Assembly (NCBI RefSeq): GCF_003111645.1
Contig: NZ_CP022187.1
Span: forward strand, 1,426,001-1,490,000
DNA: 64,000 nucleotides
Source of the DNA: Parazoarcus communis
GTDB lineage: Bacteria; Pseudomonadota; Gammaproteobacteria; Burkholderiales; Rhodocyclaceae
Direction of reading: 5' to 3'
How positions within the stretch are numbered: the stretch's first letter is position 1; each line of letters begins with the position of its first letter. The notes under the pieces are model-generated. The model was given only the letters and a program-made list of their open reading frames with translations. It was not told the DNA's origin and made no database searches. Both the position numbers and the translations under genes were made by a program. Below, one piece after another: positions 16,026-27,503 of this stretch.

Positions 16026-18755
16026 TCAGCCCGGTGCAAGCGGCAGCACAAACGAAAATATTGCGCCTTCTCCCGGCTTTGAGCTGACCCAAAGCCGACC
16101 TCCAAAATGCTCCACGATCTGCCGGCTGATCGGCAGCCCCAGACCCGTACCCTGCGGCCGGGCCTTCGCGTCCCCACCCTGCCGGAACTTCTCGAACACC
16201 ACCGGCAGCAACTCGGGCGCGATTCCTCCTCCATTATCCGCCACGTCGACACGGATGCCTTCGTCGTCCACGAACAGCCTCACCTTGACGCGGCCGGTCT
16301 GCGCAGGCACGAACTTGGCCGCGTTCGACAACAGGTTGATCATGACCTGCAGCAGCCGGTCGTGATCGGCCTTCAGCGTCGGCACCGTGTCCGCCAGATC
16401 GGTTTCAACCACGGCGCCGCGGTCGCTGAACAGCTGTGCGGTTGCGTCCACCGCGTGTTCGACGAGTTCGCGCATGTCGATATCCGAATTGTGCCACTCG
16501 GCGTGGCCCGATTCGATCTTGGCCAGATCGAGCACCTGATTGACGAGGCGCGTCAGACGTTCGGTCTCGGAAACAATGATGCCGAGGAAACGTTTCCGGT
16601 TGGCGAGATCCGTCTTGGGATCGTCCAGCATCATCTCGGAAAGCGCCCTGATGGACGTCAATGGGGTACGCAACTCATGCGTCACCGAGGACATGAAATC
16701 GTCCTTGAGGCGGTCGAACTCCTTGAGCTGTTCATTGGCCGCGCGCAGTTCGGCTGTGGCGGCTTCAAGCGCGCGCGACTTCTCTTCCAGCTGATGCGAG
16801 TAGGCGCGGACCTGCGAGGCCTCATCGAGGATGTCCATCACCTCGTCCAGGCCCAGCGGCTCCTCCTGAACCACGGTGGACACCATCACGCGGGCTGACG
16901 CGCTGCCGATCGCTCCCGCCAGCAGGGATTCGGCAAAGTTGACCAGTTCGGGGTCGGCCTTGAGCTGGTCCGGACTGGAGAGCGAATGCGAGCGTGCGTA
17001 ACGCTTGAAGGCCTCTTCTGTGCGGTGCCGGCCAAGGAAACGCGCAACCAGCGGAATGAGTTCGCGCACCTCGGCACCGGTGCGCCAGAAGCTTGCCGGC
17101 GTACTCAGCCCGCGCCGGAACACGTCGACAAACAGCGTTGCCTGGCTGGCCTCGGCGCCCGTTGGCGAGCGCAGCAGCGACACCGCCACGTAGCAGCCGA
17201 CGTTGGCGAACAGGCTCAAGAACAGCGCATGGCTCAGGCTGTCGAGCTCGCTCAGACCAAACAGGTGCTCGGGGCGCAGGAGTGCGATACCGAACGGACC
17301 GTGCGAGAGCAGGCTCATGTCGAGCCAGCCCGACTTCGCGAACGAGGGCAGCAACAGGGTATAGCCCCACACCAGGAAGCCCGCGAGCAACCCGGCCAGC
17401 GCACCGTCGCGGGTGCCGCCGCGCCAGTACATGCCACCCAGCATGGCCGGGGCAAACTGCGCCACCGCCGCGAAGCTGATCAGCCCGATGCTCACCAGCG
17501 CATAGGCCTCACCCGCAAGCCTGAAGTAGAGATAGCCGAGCAACATCACGCCGACGATGGCCCCGCGCCGGATCATCAACAGCAGGCCGGTAAGATCGCG
17601 GCCATCGTTGCGTGCAACTTCGGTGCGGCGCAGCAGCAGCGGCATGACCAGATCGTTGCACACCATGGTCGACAGCGCGATGGTTTCGACGATCACCATG
17701 CCGGTCGCTGCAGACAGTCCGCCGATGAACACCAGCAGGGCCAGCTCGACCTGACCCGTCACCATCGGCAAGGTGAGCACGAAGGTGTCGGGGTCGACCA
17801 CGCCGCGACCGAAATGCAGCAGGCCACCGAGCGCGATCGGCATCACGAAGATGTTGATCGCCAGCAGGTAGGCCGGAAACATCCAGGTCGCCCGCCGCAG
17901 GTGCTGCTCGTTGACGTTCTCGACCACCACGATCTGAAACTGGCGCGGCAGGAAGATGATCGACAGCATGGCCAGCAGCATCAGCGAGAACCAGCCTCCG
18001 TAGCCGCCCTTGTCCACCCCGTCGAAACTCAGCAGCGACAGCAGTTCGGGGTGCGCCAGGGCGCGGGCGTAGATGTCGCCGATACCGTCAAACATGACGT
18101 AGGTGACGTACACGCCGACGGCGAGGAATGCGAGCAGTTTAACTACCGATTCGAAGGCGATTGCGGCCACCATGCCTTCATGGCGCTCGGTGGTGTCGAG
18201 GTGGCGGGTACCGAACAGCACCGTGAAGGCTGCCAGCGTGAGTGCGAGATAGAGGGTGCTGTCATCCAGCCAGCCGCCCAGGTGCAAGGGCCGGAAGTTG
18301 CTGTCGTGATCGCCGGTGAGCAGGGCGTACCCGCTCGAAATCGCTTTCAGCTGCAGTGCGATGTAGGGCACGGTACCGACCACTGCGATCACCGTCACGA
18401 GCCCCCCGAGCAGGTGACTCTTGCCGTAGCGCGAGGCCACGAAGTCGGCAATCGATGTAATCCGGTGGGTCTTGGCGATGCGGATCATCTTCAGCACCAC
18501 CAGCCACGACAGCGCCAGCCCGAGCGTGGGGCCAAGGTAGATGGGCAGAAACCAGATCCCGCCCGAGGCGGCCCGACCCACGCTGCCGAAATAGGTCCAC
18601 GCGGTGCAGTACACCGCTAGCGACAGCGAATACACCCACGGGTTGGAAATGACCGAGCGCCCCTGGTCGGCCCGGCGGTCGCCAAAGTAGGCCACCGCAA
18701 ACAGCACCAGCAGATAGGCGACGGATGCGCCGATGATGACGCTGCCCGAAAGCAT
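16026..18755 (-). CDS. crbS: CrbS-like sensor: SSS transporter domain fused to histidine kinase
   Basis: 909 residues. The first 500 or so form a sodium/solute-symporter module with about 13 membrane segments (IADFVASRYGKSHLLGGLV, FLPRQFQIVVVENVNEQHL). A STAC-type linker (about 500-580) and a coiled coil follow. Then comes a full kinase: H693 in SSVTHELRTPLTS, the N box NLLSNAAKF near 810, and the G boxes DNGGGI and GTGLGLPIS. CrbS proteins respond to acetate or related flux and switch on acs. The start was set at 18755 (MLSGSV), 13 bases after the small membrane-protein stop, with GGGG before it; a longer in-frame start would overlap that gene. Confidence 0.9.
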   Translation of the reverse strand: MLSGSVIIGASVAYLLVLFAVAYFGDRRADQGRSVISNPWVYSLSLAVYCTAWTYFGSVGRAASGGIWFLPIYLGPTLGLALSWLVVLKMIRIAKTHRITSIADFVASRYGKSHLLGGLVTVIAVVGTVPYIALQLKAISSGYALLTGDHDSNFRPLHLGGWLDDSTLYLALTLAAFTVLFGTRHLDTTERHEGMVAAIAFESVVKLLAFLAVGVYVTYVMFDGIGDIYARALAHPELLSLLSFDGVDKGGYGGWFSLMLLAMLSIIFLPRQFQIVVVENVNEQHLRRATWMFPAYLLAINIFVMPIALGGLLHFGRGVVDPDTFVLTLPMVTGQVELALLVFIGGLSAATGMVIVETIALSTMVCNDLVMPLLLRRTEVARNDGRDLTGLLLMIRRGAIVGVMLLGYLYFRLAGEAYALVSIGLISFAAVAQFAPAMLGGMYWRGGTRDGALAGLLAGFLVWGYTLLLPSFAKSGWLDMSLLSHGPFGIALLRPEHLFGLSELDSLSHALFLSLFANVGCYVAVSLLRSPTGAEASQATLFVDVFRRGLSTPASFWRTGAEVRELIPLVARFLGRHRTEEAFKRYARSHSLSSPDQLKADPELVNFAESLLAGAIGSASARVMVSTVVQEEPLGLDEVMDILDEASQVRAYSHQLEEKSRALEAATAELRAANEQLKEFDRLKDDFMSSVTHELRTPLTSIRALSEMMLDDPKTDLANRKRFLGIIVSETERLTRLVNQVLDLAKIESGHAEWHNSDIDMRELVEHAVDATAQLFSDRGAVVETDLADTVPTLKADHDRLLQVMINLLSNAAKFVPAQTGRVKVRLFVDDEGIRVDVADNGGGIAPELLPVVFEKFRQGGDAKARPQGTGLGLPISRQIVEHFGGRLWVSSKPGEGAIFSFVLPLAPG

Positions 18756-18768
18756 CAGTGACGCCCCG

Positions 18769-18969
18769 TCATCGGGAGCCCCGCTCCGCAATCCAGCCCA
18801 TGAGCACAATCAGACCCGCCCATGCGACGAAAAGGGACACGTGCAGCAGTGGCAGACCGAACACCAGAACGGGTCGGTCGAACAATGACATCAGCGGAAA
18901 ATTGAACAGCAGAACGCCGACCAGAAAAACGGCGACCAGACGTTGCCCGGCAAGACCCTTGCGCATCAT
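18769..18969 (-). CDS. Small membrane protein upstream of the CrbS-like sensor
   Basis: 66 residues from the first of two adjacent ATGs (18969, or 18966). Two hydrophobic helices (LVAVFLVGVLLFNFPLMSLF and VSLFVAWAGLIVLMGWIAE) are separated by a short loop with the motif DRPVLVFGLPLLH. It is located between acs and the sensor gene on the same strand. Its size and position recall the DUF4212 partner of VC_2705-type symporters, but the sequence does not look like DUF4212. It may assist the sensor or the symporter. Function unknown. Confidence 0.7.
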   Translation of the reverse strand: MMRKGLAGQRLVAVFLVGVLLFNFPLMSLFDRPVLVFGLPLLHVSLFVAWAGLIVLMGWIAERGSR

Positions 18970-19173
18970 GTACCCCAATGATGACGGCGTTGCCCTGAGT
19001 ATAGCGGAGCCGCGCTCCCGCTCTTGACGGCGGGATTCGCGGCTCACGACAAATATGGGGACGCATCTAGCGTGCGCCTTCCCTCTCCTCAACCGGGTCC
19101 GACTGCGTGGCCGGACCTTCTCCTGTCGACTGTTGCAGGTACCGGCGGCAGTGCCACCGGTACCGGAGGGTCA

Positions 19174-21138
19174 TCAGCCCTTGAGCTGTTCCAGGATCCC
19201 CGGGTTCTCGAGCGTCGAGGTGTCCTGCGTGATCTCTTCGCCCTTGGCGAGCTGGCGCAGCAGGCGACGCATGATCTTGCCGGAACGGGTCTTGGGCAGG
19301 TTCTCACCGAAGCGGATGTCCTTCGGCTTGGCGATCGGCCCGATCTCGTGACCAACCCAGGTCTGCAGTTCCTTGATGACGGCCTTGGCTTCTTCGCCGG
19401 TCGGACGCGAGCCCTTGAGCACCACGAAGGCCACGATCGCCTCGCCGGTGAGGTCGTCCGGACGGCCAACGACTGCAGCCTCGGCAACCTTCTCGTGTGC
19501 CACCAGCGCGGATTCGATTTCCATCGTGCCCATGCGGTGACCGGAGACGTTCAGCACGTCATCGATACGACCGGTGATGGTGAAGTAACCGGTGTCCTTG
19601 TCGCGGATCGCGCCGTCGCCTGCCAGATACAGTTTGCCCTGGAAGTCGGCCGGGTAGTAGGACTTGACGAAGCGGTCGGGGTCGTTCCAGATCGTGCGGA
19701 TCATCGCCGGCCACGGACGCTTGACCACCAGGATACCGCCCTGACCCCACGGCACTTCGGTGCCAGTCTCGTCGACCACGGCAACCTGCACGCCGGGGAA
19801 GGGCAGCGTGCAAGAACCCGGCACCAGCGGCGTAGCGCCCGGCATCGGCGTGATCATGTGTGCGCCGGTCTCAGTCTGCCAGAAGGTATCGACGATCGGG
19901 CAACGGCTGCCACCGACATTCTCGTAGTACCACTCCCATGCCGACGGGTTGATCGGCTCGCCGACGGACCCCAGGATGCGCAGGCTGGACAGATCGTACT
20001 TGGTCGGATGAACCGTCGGGTTGTTGTCGGCGGCCTTGATCAGCGAACGAATTGCGGTCGGCGCGGTGTAAAACACCGAAACCTTATGATCCTGGATCAT
20101 TCTCCAGAAACGACCAGCATCGGGGTAGGTCGGTACGCCTTCGAACACGATCTCGGTCGTGCCGCAAGCGAGCGGGCCGTAGGTGATGTAGGTGTGGCCG
20201 GTAACCCAGCCGATGTCGGCGGTGCACCAGAAGACATCGTCAGGCTTGATATCGAAGGTGTACTTCATGCTCAGGATGGCCTGCAGCAGGTAACCGCCAG
20301 TAGAGTGCTGGACGCCCTTCGGCTTGCCGGTGGAACCCGACGTATAAAGAATGAACAGCGGATGCTCTGCGCTGACCCATTCCGGCTCGCACACATCGGA
20401 CTGGTCGGCAACTGCGTCGTCAAACCAGACATCGCGGCCAGCCTTCATTTCAGTCGCGGCACCGGTGCGCTTGGCAACAATGACGTTCTTGATCGTGTCG
20501 CAGCCATTGAGTGACAGCGCCTCGTCGGCAATCGGCTTCAGCGGCATGGCCTTGCCACCACGGTGCTGACCGTCGGCGGTAATCAGTGCAACTGCGCCGG
20601 CATCTTCGATGCGGTCACGCAGCGCCTGGGCGGAGAATCCACCGAACACGATGGAGTGGGTCGCGCCGATACGGGCACAGCCCTGCATCGCAACCACGCC
20701 CTCGATCGACATCGGCATGTAAATGACGACGCGATCGCCCTTCTTGACGCCCATGCCGCGCAGTGCGTTGGCAAACTTGCTGACGCGTGACAGCAGTTCC
20801 TTGTAGGTGACTTTGGTGACCTCACCACTGTCAGCTTCGAAAATGATCGCTACCTTGTCACCAAGGCCGGCATTGACCTGGCGATCGAGACAGTTGTACG
20901 AGACGTTGAGCTCGCCATCCGCAAACCACTTGAAAAAAGGTGAATTGCTTTCGTCCAGAACCTGGGTGAAGGGCTTCTTCCACTCGAGCAGTTCGCGAGC
21001 ATTACGCGCCCAGTAACCTTCGTAGTCGTCCTCAGCTTCCTTGCACAAAGCACGGTAAGCATCCATACCGGAGACAGCTGCGTTTTTCTTGAATTCTTCA
21101 GTGGGGTTATAGATGCGTACTTGTTGTTCATTCGACAT
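19174..21138 (-). CDS. acs: Acetyl-CoA synthetase (AMP-forming)
   Basis: A 654-residue Acs that converts acetate, ATP and CoA to acetyl-CoA. The adenylation loop [19 protein letters not shown], the acceptor motif [12 protein letters not shown] and the acetylatable lysine near 621 ([11 protein letters not shown]) are all present. Length is the usual 650. RBS GGAGAGG lies just before the start codon. It is upstream of the CrbS-like sensor cluster on the same strand, separated by about 200 bases, and is the expected target of that sensor. A small inverted repeat (19141-19161) follows it but has no T run. Confidence 0.96.
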   Translation of the reverse strand: MSNEQQVRIYNPTEEFKKNAAVSGMDAYRALCKEAEDDYEGYWARNARELLEWKKPFTQVLDESNSPFFKWFADGELNVSYNCLDRQVNAGLGDKVAIIFEADSGEVTKVTYKELLSRVSKFANALRGMGVKKGDRVVIYMPMSIEGVVAMQGCARIGATHSIVFGGFSAQALRDRIEDAGAVALITADGQHRGGKAMPLKPIADEALSLNGCDTIKNVIVAKRTGAATEMKAGRDVWFDDAVADQSDVCEPEWVSAEHPLFILYTSGSTGKPKGVQHSTGGYLLQAILSMKYTFDIKPDDVFWCTADIGWVTGHTYITYGPLACGTTEIVFEGVPTYPDAGRFWRMIQDHKVSVFYTAPTAIRSLIKAADNNPTVHPTKYDLSSLRILGSVGEPINPSAWEWYYENVGGSRCPIVDTFWQTETGAHMITPMPGATPLVPGSCTLPFPGVQVAVVDETGTEVPWGQGGILVVKRPWPAMIRTIWNDPDRFVKSYYPADFQGKLYLAGDGAIRDKDTGYFTITGRIDDVLNVSGHRMGTMEIESALVAHEKVAEAAVVGRPDDLTGEAIVAFVVLKGSRPTGEEAKAVIKELQTWVGHEIGPIAKPKDIRFGENLPKTRSGKIMRRLLRQLAKGEEITQDTSTLENPGILEQLKG

Positions 21139-21364
21139 GCTGACCTCTCCTCAACTAATCAAAGAATTGAAGCTGACCCTGACGGCACGGCTGGTTATAT
21201 CCAGCCTCTGATTCGTTTTCATTCCCGCCGTGGAATGGACGGCATTTAATAACACCTATCTTACACAGGACTTACACTACTGTGCGAACCCCCCGTCATT
21301 CCAGCGAGTGCTAGAATTTCGGGCTGCAACATCCCCTTCGCTCAAGCCACTCCGGAGATCAAGC

Positions 21365-22897
21365 ATGACCGTAATTCGCGAAGAAGACCTCATCCAGTCC
21401 GTCGCGGATGCTTTCCAGTACATCAGCTACTACCATCCGCTCGATTACATCAAGGCGCTCGGCGAGGCCTATGAGCGCGAGGAAAGCCCCGCAGCCAAGG
21501 ACGCAATCGCCCAGATTCTGACCAACTCGCGCATGTGCGCCGAGGGCCACCGCCCCCTCTGTCAGGACACCGGTATTGCGGTGGTCTTCCTGAAGGTGGG
21601 CATGGACGTGCGCTGGGACGCCAAGATGAGCGTCCAGGACATGGTCAACGAAGGCGTTCGTCGCGCCTACAATCATCCCGACAACAAGCTGCGCGCCTCG
21701 GTGCTGCTTGATCCGGCCGGAAAGCGCCAGAACAGCAAGGACAACACCCCGGCGGTCGTTCACTACGAAATCGTCCCCGGCGACCACGTGGAAGTCATCT
21801 GTGCGGCCAAGGGCGGTGGCTCCGAGAACAAATCCAAGATGGTCATGCTGAACCCCTCCGACTCGATTGTCGACTGGGTCATCAAGACTTTGCCGACCAT
21901 GGGCGCCGGCTGGTGTCCGCCGGGCATCCTCGGCATCGGTATCGGCGGCACGCCCGAGAAGGCGATGCTGCTGGCCAAGGAATCGCTGATGGCGCCGGTC
22001 GACATTCACGAACTGCGGGACAAGGCCGCCAGCGGCGCAGCCCTGAGCCGCGTCGAAGAGCTGCGTCTCGAGCTCATGGAGAAGGTCAACGCGCTTGGCA
22101 TCGGTGCCCAGGGCCTGGGCGGCCTGACGACGGTGCTCGACGTCAAGATCATGGACTACCCGACCCACGCCGCCTCGCTGCCGGTCGCCATGATTCCGAA
22201 CTGTGCTGCAACGCGTCACGTGCATTTCCACCTCGACGGCAACGGCCCGGCCAAGCTCGAAACCCCGAAGCTGGAAGACTGGCCGCAGGTCACCTGGAAG
22301 GCTGATACCAACGTCGCCACGCGGGTGAACCTCGACACCCTGACCAAGGAAGAAGTCGCGTCGTGGAAGCCGGGCCAGACCCTGCTCCTGAACGGCAAGA
22401 TGCTGACCGGTCGTGATGCAGCGCACAAGCGCATCCAGGACATGCTGGCCAAGGGCGAGAAGCTGCCTGTGGACTTCACCAACCGCGTCATCTACTACGT
22501 TGGCCCGGTCGACCCTGTGCGTGACGAAGTCGTCGGCCCCGCAGGCCCAACCACCGCCACCCGCATGGACAAGTTCACCCGCATGATGCTGGAACAGACC
22601 GGCCTCATCTCGATGATCGGCAAGTCCGAGCGCGGCCCGACGGCGATTGACGCGATCCGCGACAACAAGTCGGCCTACCTGATGGCGGTCGGCGGTTCGG
22701 CCTACCTGGTATCGAAGGCGATCAAGGAAGCCAAGGTTGTCGGCTTTGCCGACCTCGGCATGGAAGCCATCTACGAATTCACCGTGCAGGACATGCCGGT
22801 GACCGTGGCGGTCGACTCGAGCGGCACCAGCGTGCATAACACCGGCCCGAAGGAATGGCAGGCGCGGATCGGCAAGATTCCGGTTGCCATCGCCTGA
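21365..22897 (+). CDS. fumA: Fumarate hydratase, class I (Fe-S)
   Basis: A 510-residue, oxygen-sensitive [4Fe-4S] fumarase interconverting fumarate and malate. Recognisable segments are HRPLCQDTGIAVVF, AKGGGSENKSKMVML, the cysteine-bearing MIPNCAATRHVHF and the C-terminal RMDKFTRMMLEQTGLISMIGKSERG. The start at 21365 follows GGAGA; an earlier in-frame ATG at 21230 lacks a ribosome site. It is divergent from acs across about 225 bases and ends in a strong terminator. Confidence 0.95.
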   Translation: MTVIREEDLIQSVADAFQYISYYHPLDYIKALGEAYEREESPAAKDAIAQILTNSRMCAEGHRPLCQDTGIAVVFLKVGMDVRWDAKMSVQDMVNEGVRRAYNHPDNKLRASVLLDPAGKRQNSKDNTPAVVHYEIVPGDHVEVICAAKGGGSENKSKMVMLNPSDSIVDWVIKTLPTMGAGWCPPGILGIGIGGTPEKAMLLAKESLMAPVDIHELRDKAASGAALSRVEELRLELMEKVNALGIGAQGLGGLTTVLDVKIMDYPTHAASLPVAMIPNCAATRHVHFHLDGNGPAKLETPKLEDWPQVTWKADTNVATRVNLDTLTKEEVASWKPGQTLLLNGKMLTGRDAAHKRIQDMLAKGEKLPVDFTNRVIYYVGPVDPVRDEVVGPAGPTTATRMDKFTRMMLEQTGLISMIGKSERGPTAIDAIRDNKSAYLMAVGGSAYLVSKAIKEAKVVGFADLGMEAIYEFTVQDMPVTVAVDSSGTSVHNTGPKEWQARIGKIPVAIA

Positions 22898-22915
22898 TCC
22901 TGCTGTTGCACAGCA

Positions 22916-22938
22916 AAAAGCCCGGCCAGAAATGGTCG
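22916..22938 (+). terminator. Rho-independent terminator after fumA
   Basis: AAAGCCCGGCCA-GAAA-TGGTCGGGCTTTTTT: a strong GC stem with a GAAA tetraloop and a T run. The flanking A and T runs would let it work in both directions, which also suits the convergent small gene at 22999-23274. Confidence 0.92.
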
Positions 22939-22998
22939 GGCTTTTTTACGTCTGTCTGCTCGCGACTGTCTGCTCGGAGCAGCCAAACGCGAAACGAA

Positions 22999-23274
22999 TC
23001 AGTGCAGCGTCGCGTCCGGTTCGGCACAGACCGGGGCATCAGCGGTCCTGTCCCACAGATACTTGTCGCCAAGCGCCATCAGGCGGCGCAGTGCGGAGGG
23101 CGTGACCAGACAGCGCTCGAAGCAGTCGATGCTCGGGTCAAACGTGCCCAGCACCACCCCAAGCGACATCAGCTCTTCACGATCGGATGCGATCGCAAAA
23201 ATGTCGACCAGCATTGCGCGGTCGTCTTCGCTCGCCCGCGACGGGGATGACAAAAAAGGGGACATCAGATTCAC
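22999..23274 (-). CDS. Small hypothetical protein, divergent from norCB
   Basis: A 91-residue soluble protein from a GTG start (GGAG 7 bases upstream); an ATG three codons later is an alternative. It has no membrane segment. It contains a mostly helical acidic core (EDDRAMLVDIFAIASDREEL) and two cysteines in DCFERCLV. No family is recognised. It is convergent with fumA and divergent from norC, with the Dnr box at 23407-23420 in the shared upstream region, so it may be co-regulated with NO reduction. Codon choice looks coding but the call is moderate. Confidence 0.5.
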   Translation of the reverse strand: MNLMSPFLSSPSRASEDDRAMLVDIFAIASDREELMSLGVVLGTFDPSIDCFERCLVTPSALRRLMALGDKYLWDRTADAPVCAEPDATLH

Positions 23275-23406
23275 GATGGAACTCCTGCGCTTGCCAGAAC
23301 ACGCCAATACGACGCCATATGTTGAAAGCATCCCATATTGCGAGGGCGTAAACAAGGAACAAAGTCACACCGAATGCGCCCTGCCGGAATCACCACCTGT
23401 CCGTTC

Positions 23407-23420
23407 TTGATTCAGATCAT
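23407..23420 (+). promoter_or_regulatory. Dnr/FNR box upstream of norCB
   Basis: TTGATTCAGATCAT matches TTGAT-N4-ATCAA with one mismatch. It lies 92 bases before the norC start codon. It could serve norC and possibly the divergent small gene. Confidence 0.8.
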
Positions 23421-23512
23421 GGAGCACCGGCCCCTGGAAAACCAGAATCCGTTCCACCCAATGGTCACCTTTCATCTTCCGGACATAACGAGACAATCAT
23501 GAGGAGCACTCC

Positions 23513-25364
<1,852 letters not shown>

Positions 25365-25413
25365 AACAGGATGTCTCTCCGATGTCGTCCGGCCTGACCG
25401 GACGAGGAGTTGA

Positions 25414-25439
25414 GGGGTGGCGCAAGCCACCCTTTTTTT
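25414..25439 (+). terminator. Rho-independent terminator after norB
   Basis: GGGTGGC-GCAA-GCCACCC followed by seven T. Confidence 0.93.
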
Positions 25440-25529
25440 GTTCACTTCAAGCGTAGGCGGCATACCCGAGGCGCTGCACACCGGAGGCAGAGACCTGCCC
25501 CGACGTGTGGGATGGGCTCCGTTTTTTGC

Positions 25530-25558
25530 TTGCTGGAAAGCATTCTAAAAACTATACT
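25530..25558 (+). promoter_or_regulatory. Sigma-70-like promoter of the MarR/exporter pair
   Basis: TTGCTG (25530-25535) and TATACT (25553-25558) are 17 bases apart. An inverted repeat TGCTT-N6-AAGCA overlaps the -35 and could be the MarR operator (inference). Transcription would start near 25565. Confidence 0.65.
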
Positions 25559-25598
25559 GCGCAGCATGAACCCAAGATGCCGAACCCGTTGCGAAGAC

Positions 25599-26069
25599 AT
25601 GCTGCGCATGACTGCCGAGAGCTTTCCCGAGATCCACTCCCCCGGCATGCGCTTTATCGCCCGCGTTTTTCGTCTGCGTGACCTGATCTTCGAGAATGCA
25701 CAGCGCGAGATGAGCCGCTTCGAGCTCTCGCCGGTCGAGTACTCGGTGCTCGCCACCCTGCGCAAGACCCCCTCACCGCACGCACTCCGCCCCTCGGACA
25801 TCTACAAAGGCATGCTGATCACCTCGGGCGGCCTCACCAAGGTGCTCAAAGGCCTTGAGCAACGCGGCCTGCTGCTGCGTGAGGACGACGACACCGACCG
25901 CCGCGGTTCGCGCGTCCGCCTGACACCGGCGGGTATCGAACTCATCGAAGTCGCAATGAAAACGGTCATCGGCAGCGACATCGCCATGCTCCAGCGGGTC
26001 GCCAGCCCGGAACAACTCGACGCGCTCGCAGAAGCGCTGCAACCCTTCACAGAGAACCTCGACCTATGA
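25599..26069 (+). CDS. MarR-family transcriptional regulator
   Basis: A 156-residue winged-helix protein. The core is FELSPVEYSVLATLRK, then the recognition region LITSGGLTKVLKGLEQRGLL and the wing DDDTDRRGSRVRLTPAG. An upstream in-frame ATG at 25566 is possible but sits at the predicted transcription start, so 25599 is preferred; 25608 is also possible. It is followed after about 45 bases by an efflux gene, the usual MarR/exporter pairing in which the regulator represses both until a toxic ligand binds. The pair is located between norCB and norEFQD without an evident denitrification role. Confidence 0.88.
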   Translation: MLRMTAESFPEIHSPGMRFIARVFRLRDLIFENAQREMSRFELSPVEYSVLATLRKTPSPHALRPSDIYKGMLITSGGLTKVLKGLEQRGLLLREDDDTDRRGSRVRLTPAGIELIEVAMKTVIGSDIAMLQRVASPEQLDALAEALQPFTENLDL

Positions 26070-26115
26070 CAAATGAGAACTCTGAACCCGCCCACCTCGG
26101 GGCCAGGAGGCGCAA

Positions 26116-27327
26116 TTGAACCGCGCCGATCGCAGCCCGATGGGCTTTACCGAGTTTGTCGGCTTCATTGCTGCCTGCATGGCGCTCAATGCACTCGCCA
26201 TCGACGTGATGCTGCCCGCGCTGCCCATGCTTCACGCCGACTTCAGCCTGACCGATCCGAACCAGGCCCAGGCCGTGATCGGGGTGTATCTGCTGGGCAT
26301 GGGCGCATCGCAGCTTGTGTATGGCCCCTTGTCCGACCGCTATGGCCGTCGCCCCGTGCTCATTGGCGGCCTGATCGTGTTTGCGGTGGCCGGGATGCTT
26401 TCGTCCCTGACCGACAGTTTCGCCACCCTGCTTGCGGCCCGCCTGCTGCAGGGTGTCGGCGCAGGTGCGCCGCGCGTCATCGCAGTGTCGCTGGCCCGTG
26501 ACAAGTATTCCGGCGCCCAGATGGGCAAGGTCATGTCACTGGCGATGATGGTCTTCATGGCCGTGCCGATTCTCGCGCCTTCGATGGGGCAGCTGATCCT
26601 GCTGGTCGCGCCCTGGCGCTGGGCCTTTGGCGCACTGGTCATTGCCGGCGCCGCCGTCCTGACCTGGACCCTGCTGCGGCTGCAGGAATCCCTGCCCGAG
26701 GAGCACAGGCGTGCCATCTCGCCGCGCGCAATCTTTGGCGCCTACCGCATCACCCTCACCACGCGGACCTCGGTGGGCTACATGCTGGCGCTCGGGCTGG
26801 TCGTGGGCGGGCACATGAGCTTCATCACCTCGGCGCAACAGATCTTTGTCGATGTGTTCGATGTCGGGCGCAGCTTCACCCTGCTGTTTGCCGCAGTCGC
26901 GGTAGCGATGGCGGTGGCGGCGTTCACCAATTCGAGGCTGGTGCACCGCTTCGGCATGCGCCGACTGTCACTGACAGGTCTGGTGACGCTCATCGTGTTG
27001 AACGTGATCCACCTCGGACTCGCACTGAGCGGCAATGAAACCCTGCTTGCCTTCATGCTGCTGCAGGGCGGCAGCGTGTTCGTGTTCGGTTTTCTGGCCT
27101 CCAACCTGAACACCCTGGCGATGGAGCCGCTTGGCCATGTCGCCGGCACCGCATCGTCGATGATCGGCTTTTTCAGCACGGTGACGGGCGCGCTCATCGG
27201 CCTCATGGTGGGACATCTGTTCAATGGCAGCGTATCGCCCCTGGTCGGCGCCTACGTGGTGCTCGGGTCGCTGGCGCTGGCGACGGTGTATTACACGGAA
27301 CGACCGGCCCCGGCCCTCGCGGCCTGA
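26116..27327 (+). CDS. Bcr/CflA-family MFS drug exporter
   Basis: A 403-residue, 12-TM major facilitator. The motif-A segment GPLSDRYGRRPVLIGG, the upstream ALAIDVMLPALP and the motif-C-like segment near 135-160 place it in the Bcr/CflA (bicyclomycin/chloramphenicol exporter) group. It begins with TTG, supported by AGGAGG 5 bases upstream and the lack of a nearer ATG. It is probably controlled by the MarR gene just upstream. The real substrate is unknown. Confidence 0.88.
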   Translation: MNRADRSPMGFTEFVGFIAACMALNALAIDVMLPALPMLHADFSLTDPNQAQAVIGVYLLGMGASQLVYGPLSDRYGRRPVLIGGLIVFAVAGMLSSLTDSFATLLAARLLQGVGAGAPRVIAVSLARDKYSGAQMGKVMSLAMMVFMAVPILAPSMGQLILLVAPWRWAFGALVIAGAAVLTWTLLRLQESLPEEHRRAISPRAIFGAYRITLTTRTSVGYMLALGLVVGGHMSFITSAQQIFVDVFDVGRSFTLLFAAVAVAMAVAAFTNSRLVHRFGMRRLSLTGLVTLIVLNVIHLGLALSGNETLLAFMLLQGGSVFVFGFLASNLNTLAMEPLGHVAGTASSMIGFFSTVTGALIGLMVGHLFNGSVSPLVGAYVVLGSLALATVYYTERPAPALAA

Positions 27328-27454
27328 GGACCACACCGCTCCGTTTCAGAATCGATCCGGAAGCCCCCCGCCCGCAAGGGTGGCGGGGCTTCTGCCATTT
27401 CGCCTCAGCGGAGGGGCGGCGCCTGCTCACGCGTGGTCGAGCGCCGGGTGCAAC

Positions 27455-27468
27455 TTGTCCGGAATCAA
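27455..27468 (+). promoter_or_regulatory. Dnr/FNR box upstream of norE
   Basis: TTGTCCGGAATCAA fits TTGAT-N4-ATCAA with two mismatches in the left half. A -10-like TAGACT lies at 27491-27496. With the box centred at -41.5, transcription would begin at about 27503, next to the norE ATG at 27504. Confidence 0.7.
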
Positions 27469-27503
27469 GGCCGGCGACTCCATGCTTTCCTAGACTGCCG
27501 GCT

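Noticed and set aside
13997-16087. 696-codon open frame on the plus strand
   Set aside because: Antisense to the kinase-exonuclease fusion and receiver genes; no recognisable motif.
16986-18620. 544-codon plus-strand open frame
   Set aside because: Antisense to the CrbS-like sensor; Gln/His/Arg-rich shadow.
19141-19161. Inverted repeat ACCGGCGGC-AGT-GCCACCGGT after acs
   Set aside because: No T run on either strand, so not called as a terminator.
27360-27394. GC-rich inverted repeat after the Bcr/CflA gene
   Set aside because: Long stem but only a weak T stretch several bases later; could be a poor terminator, left uncalled.
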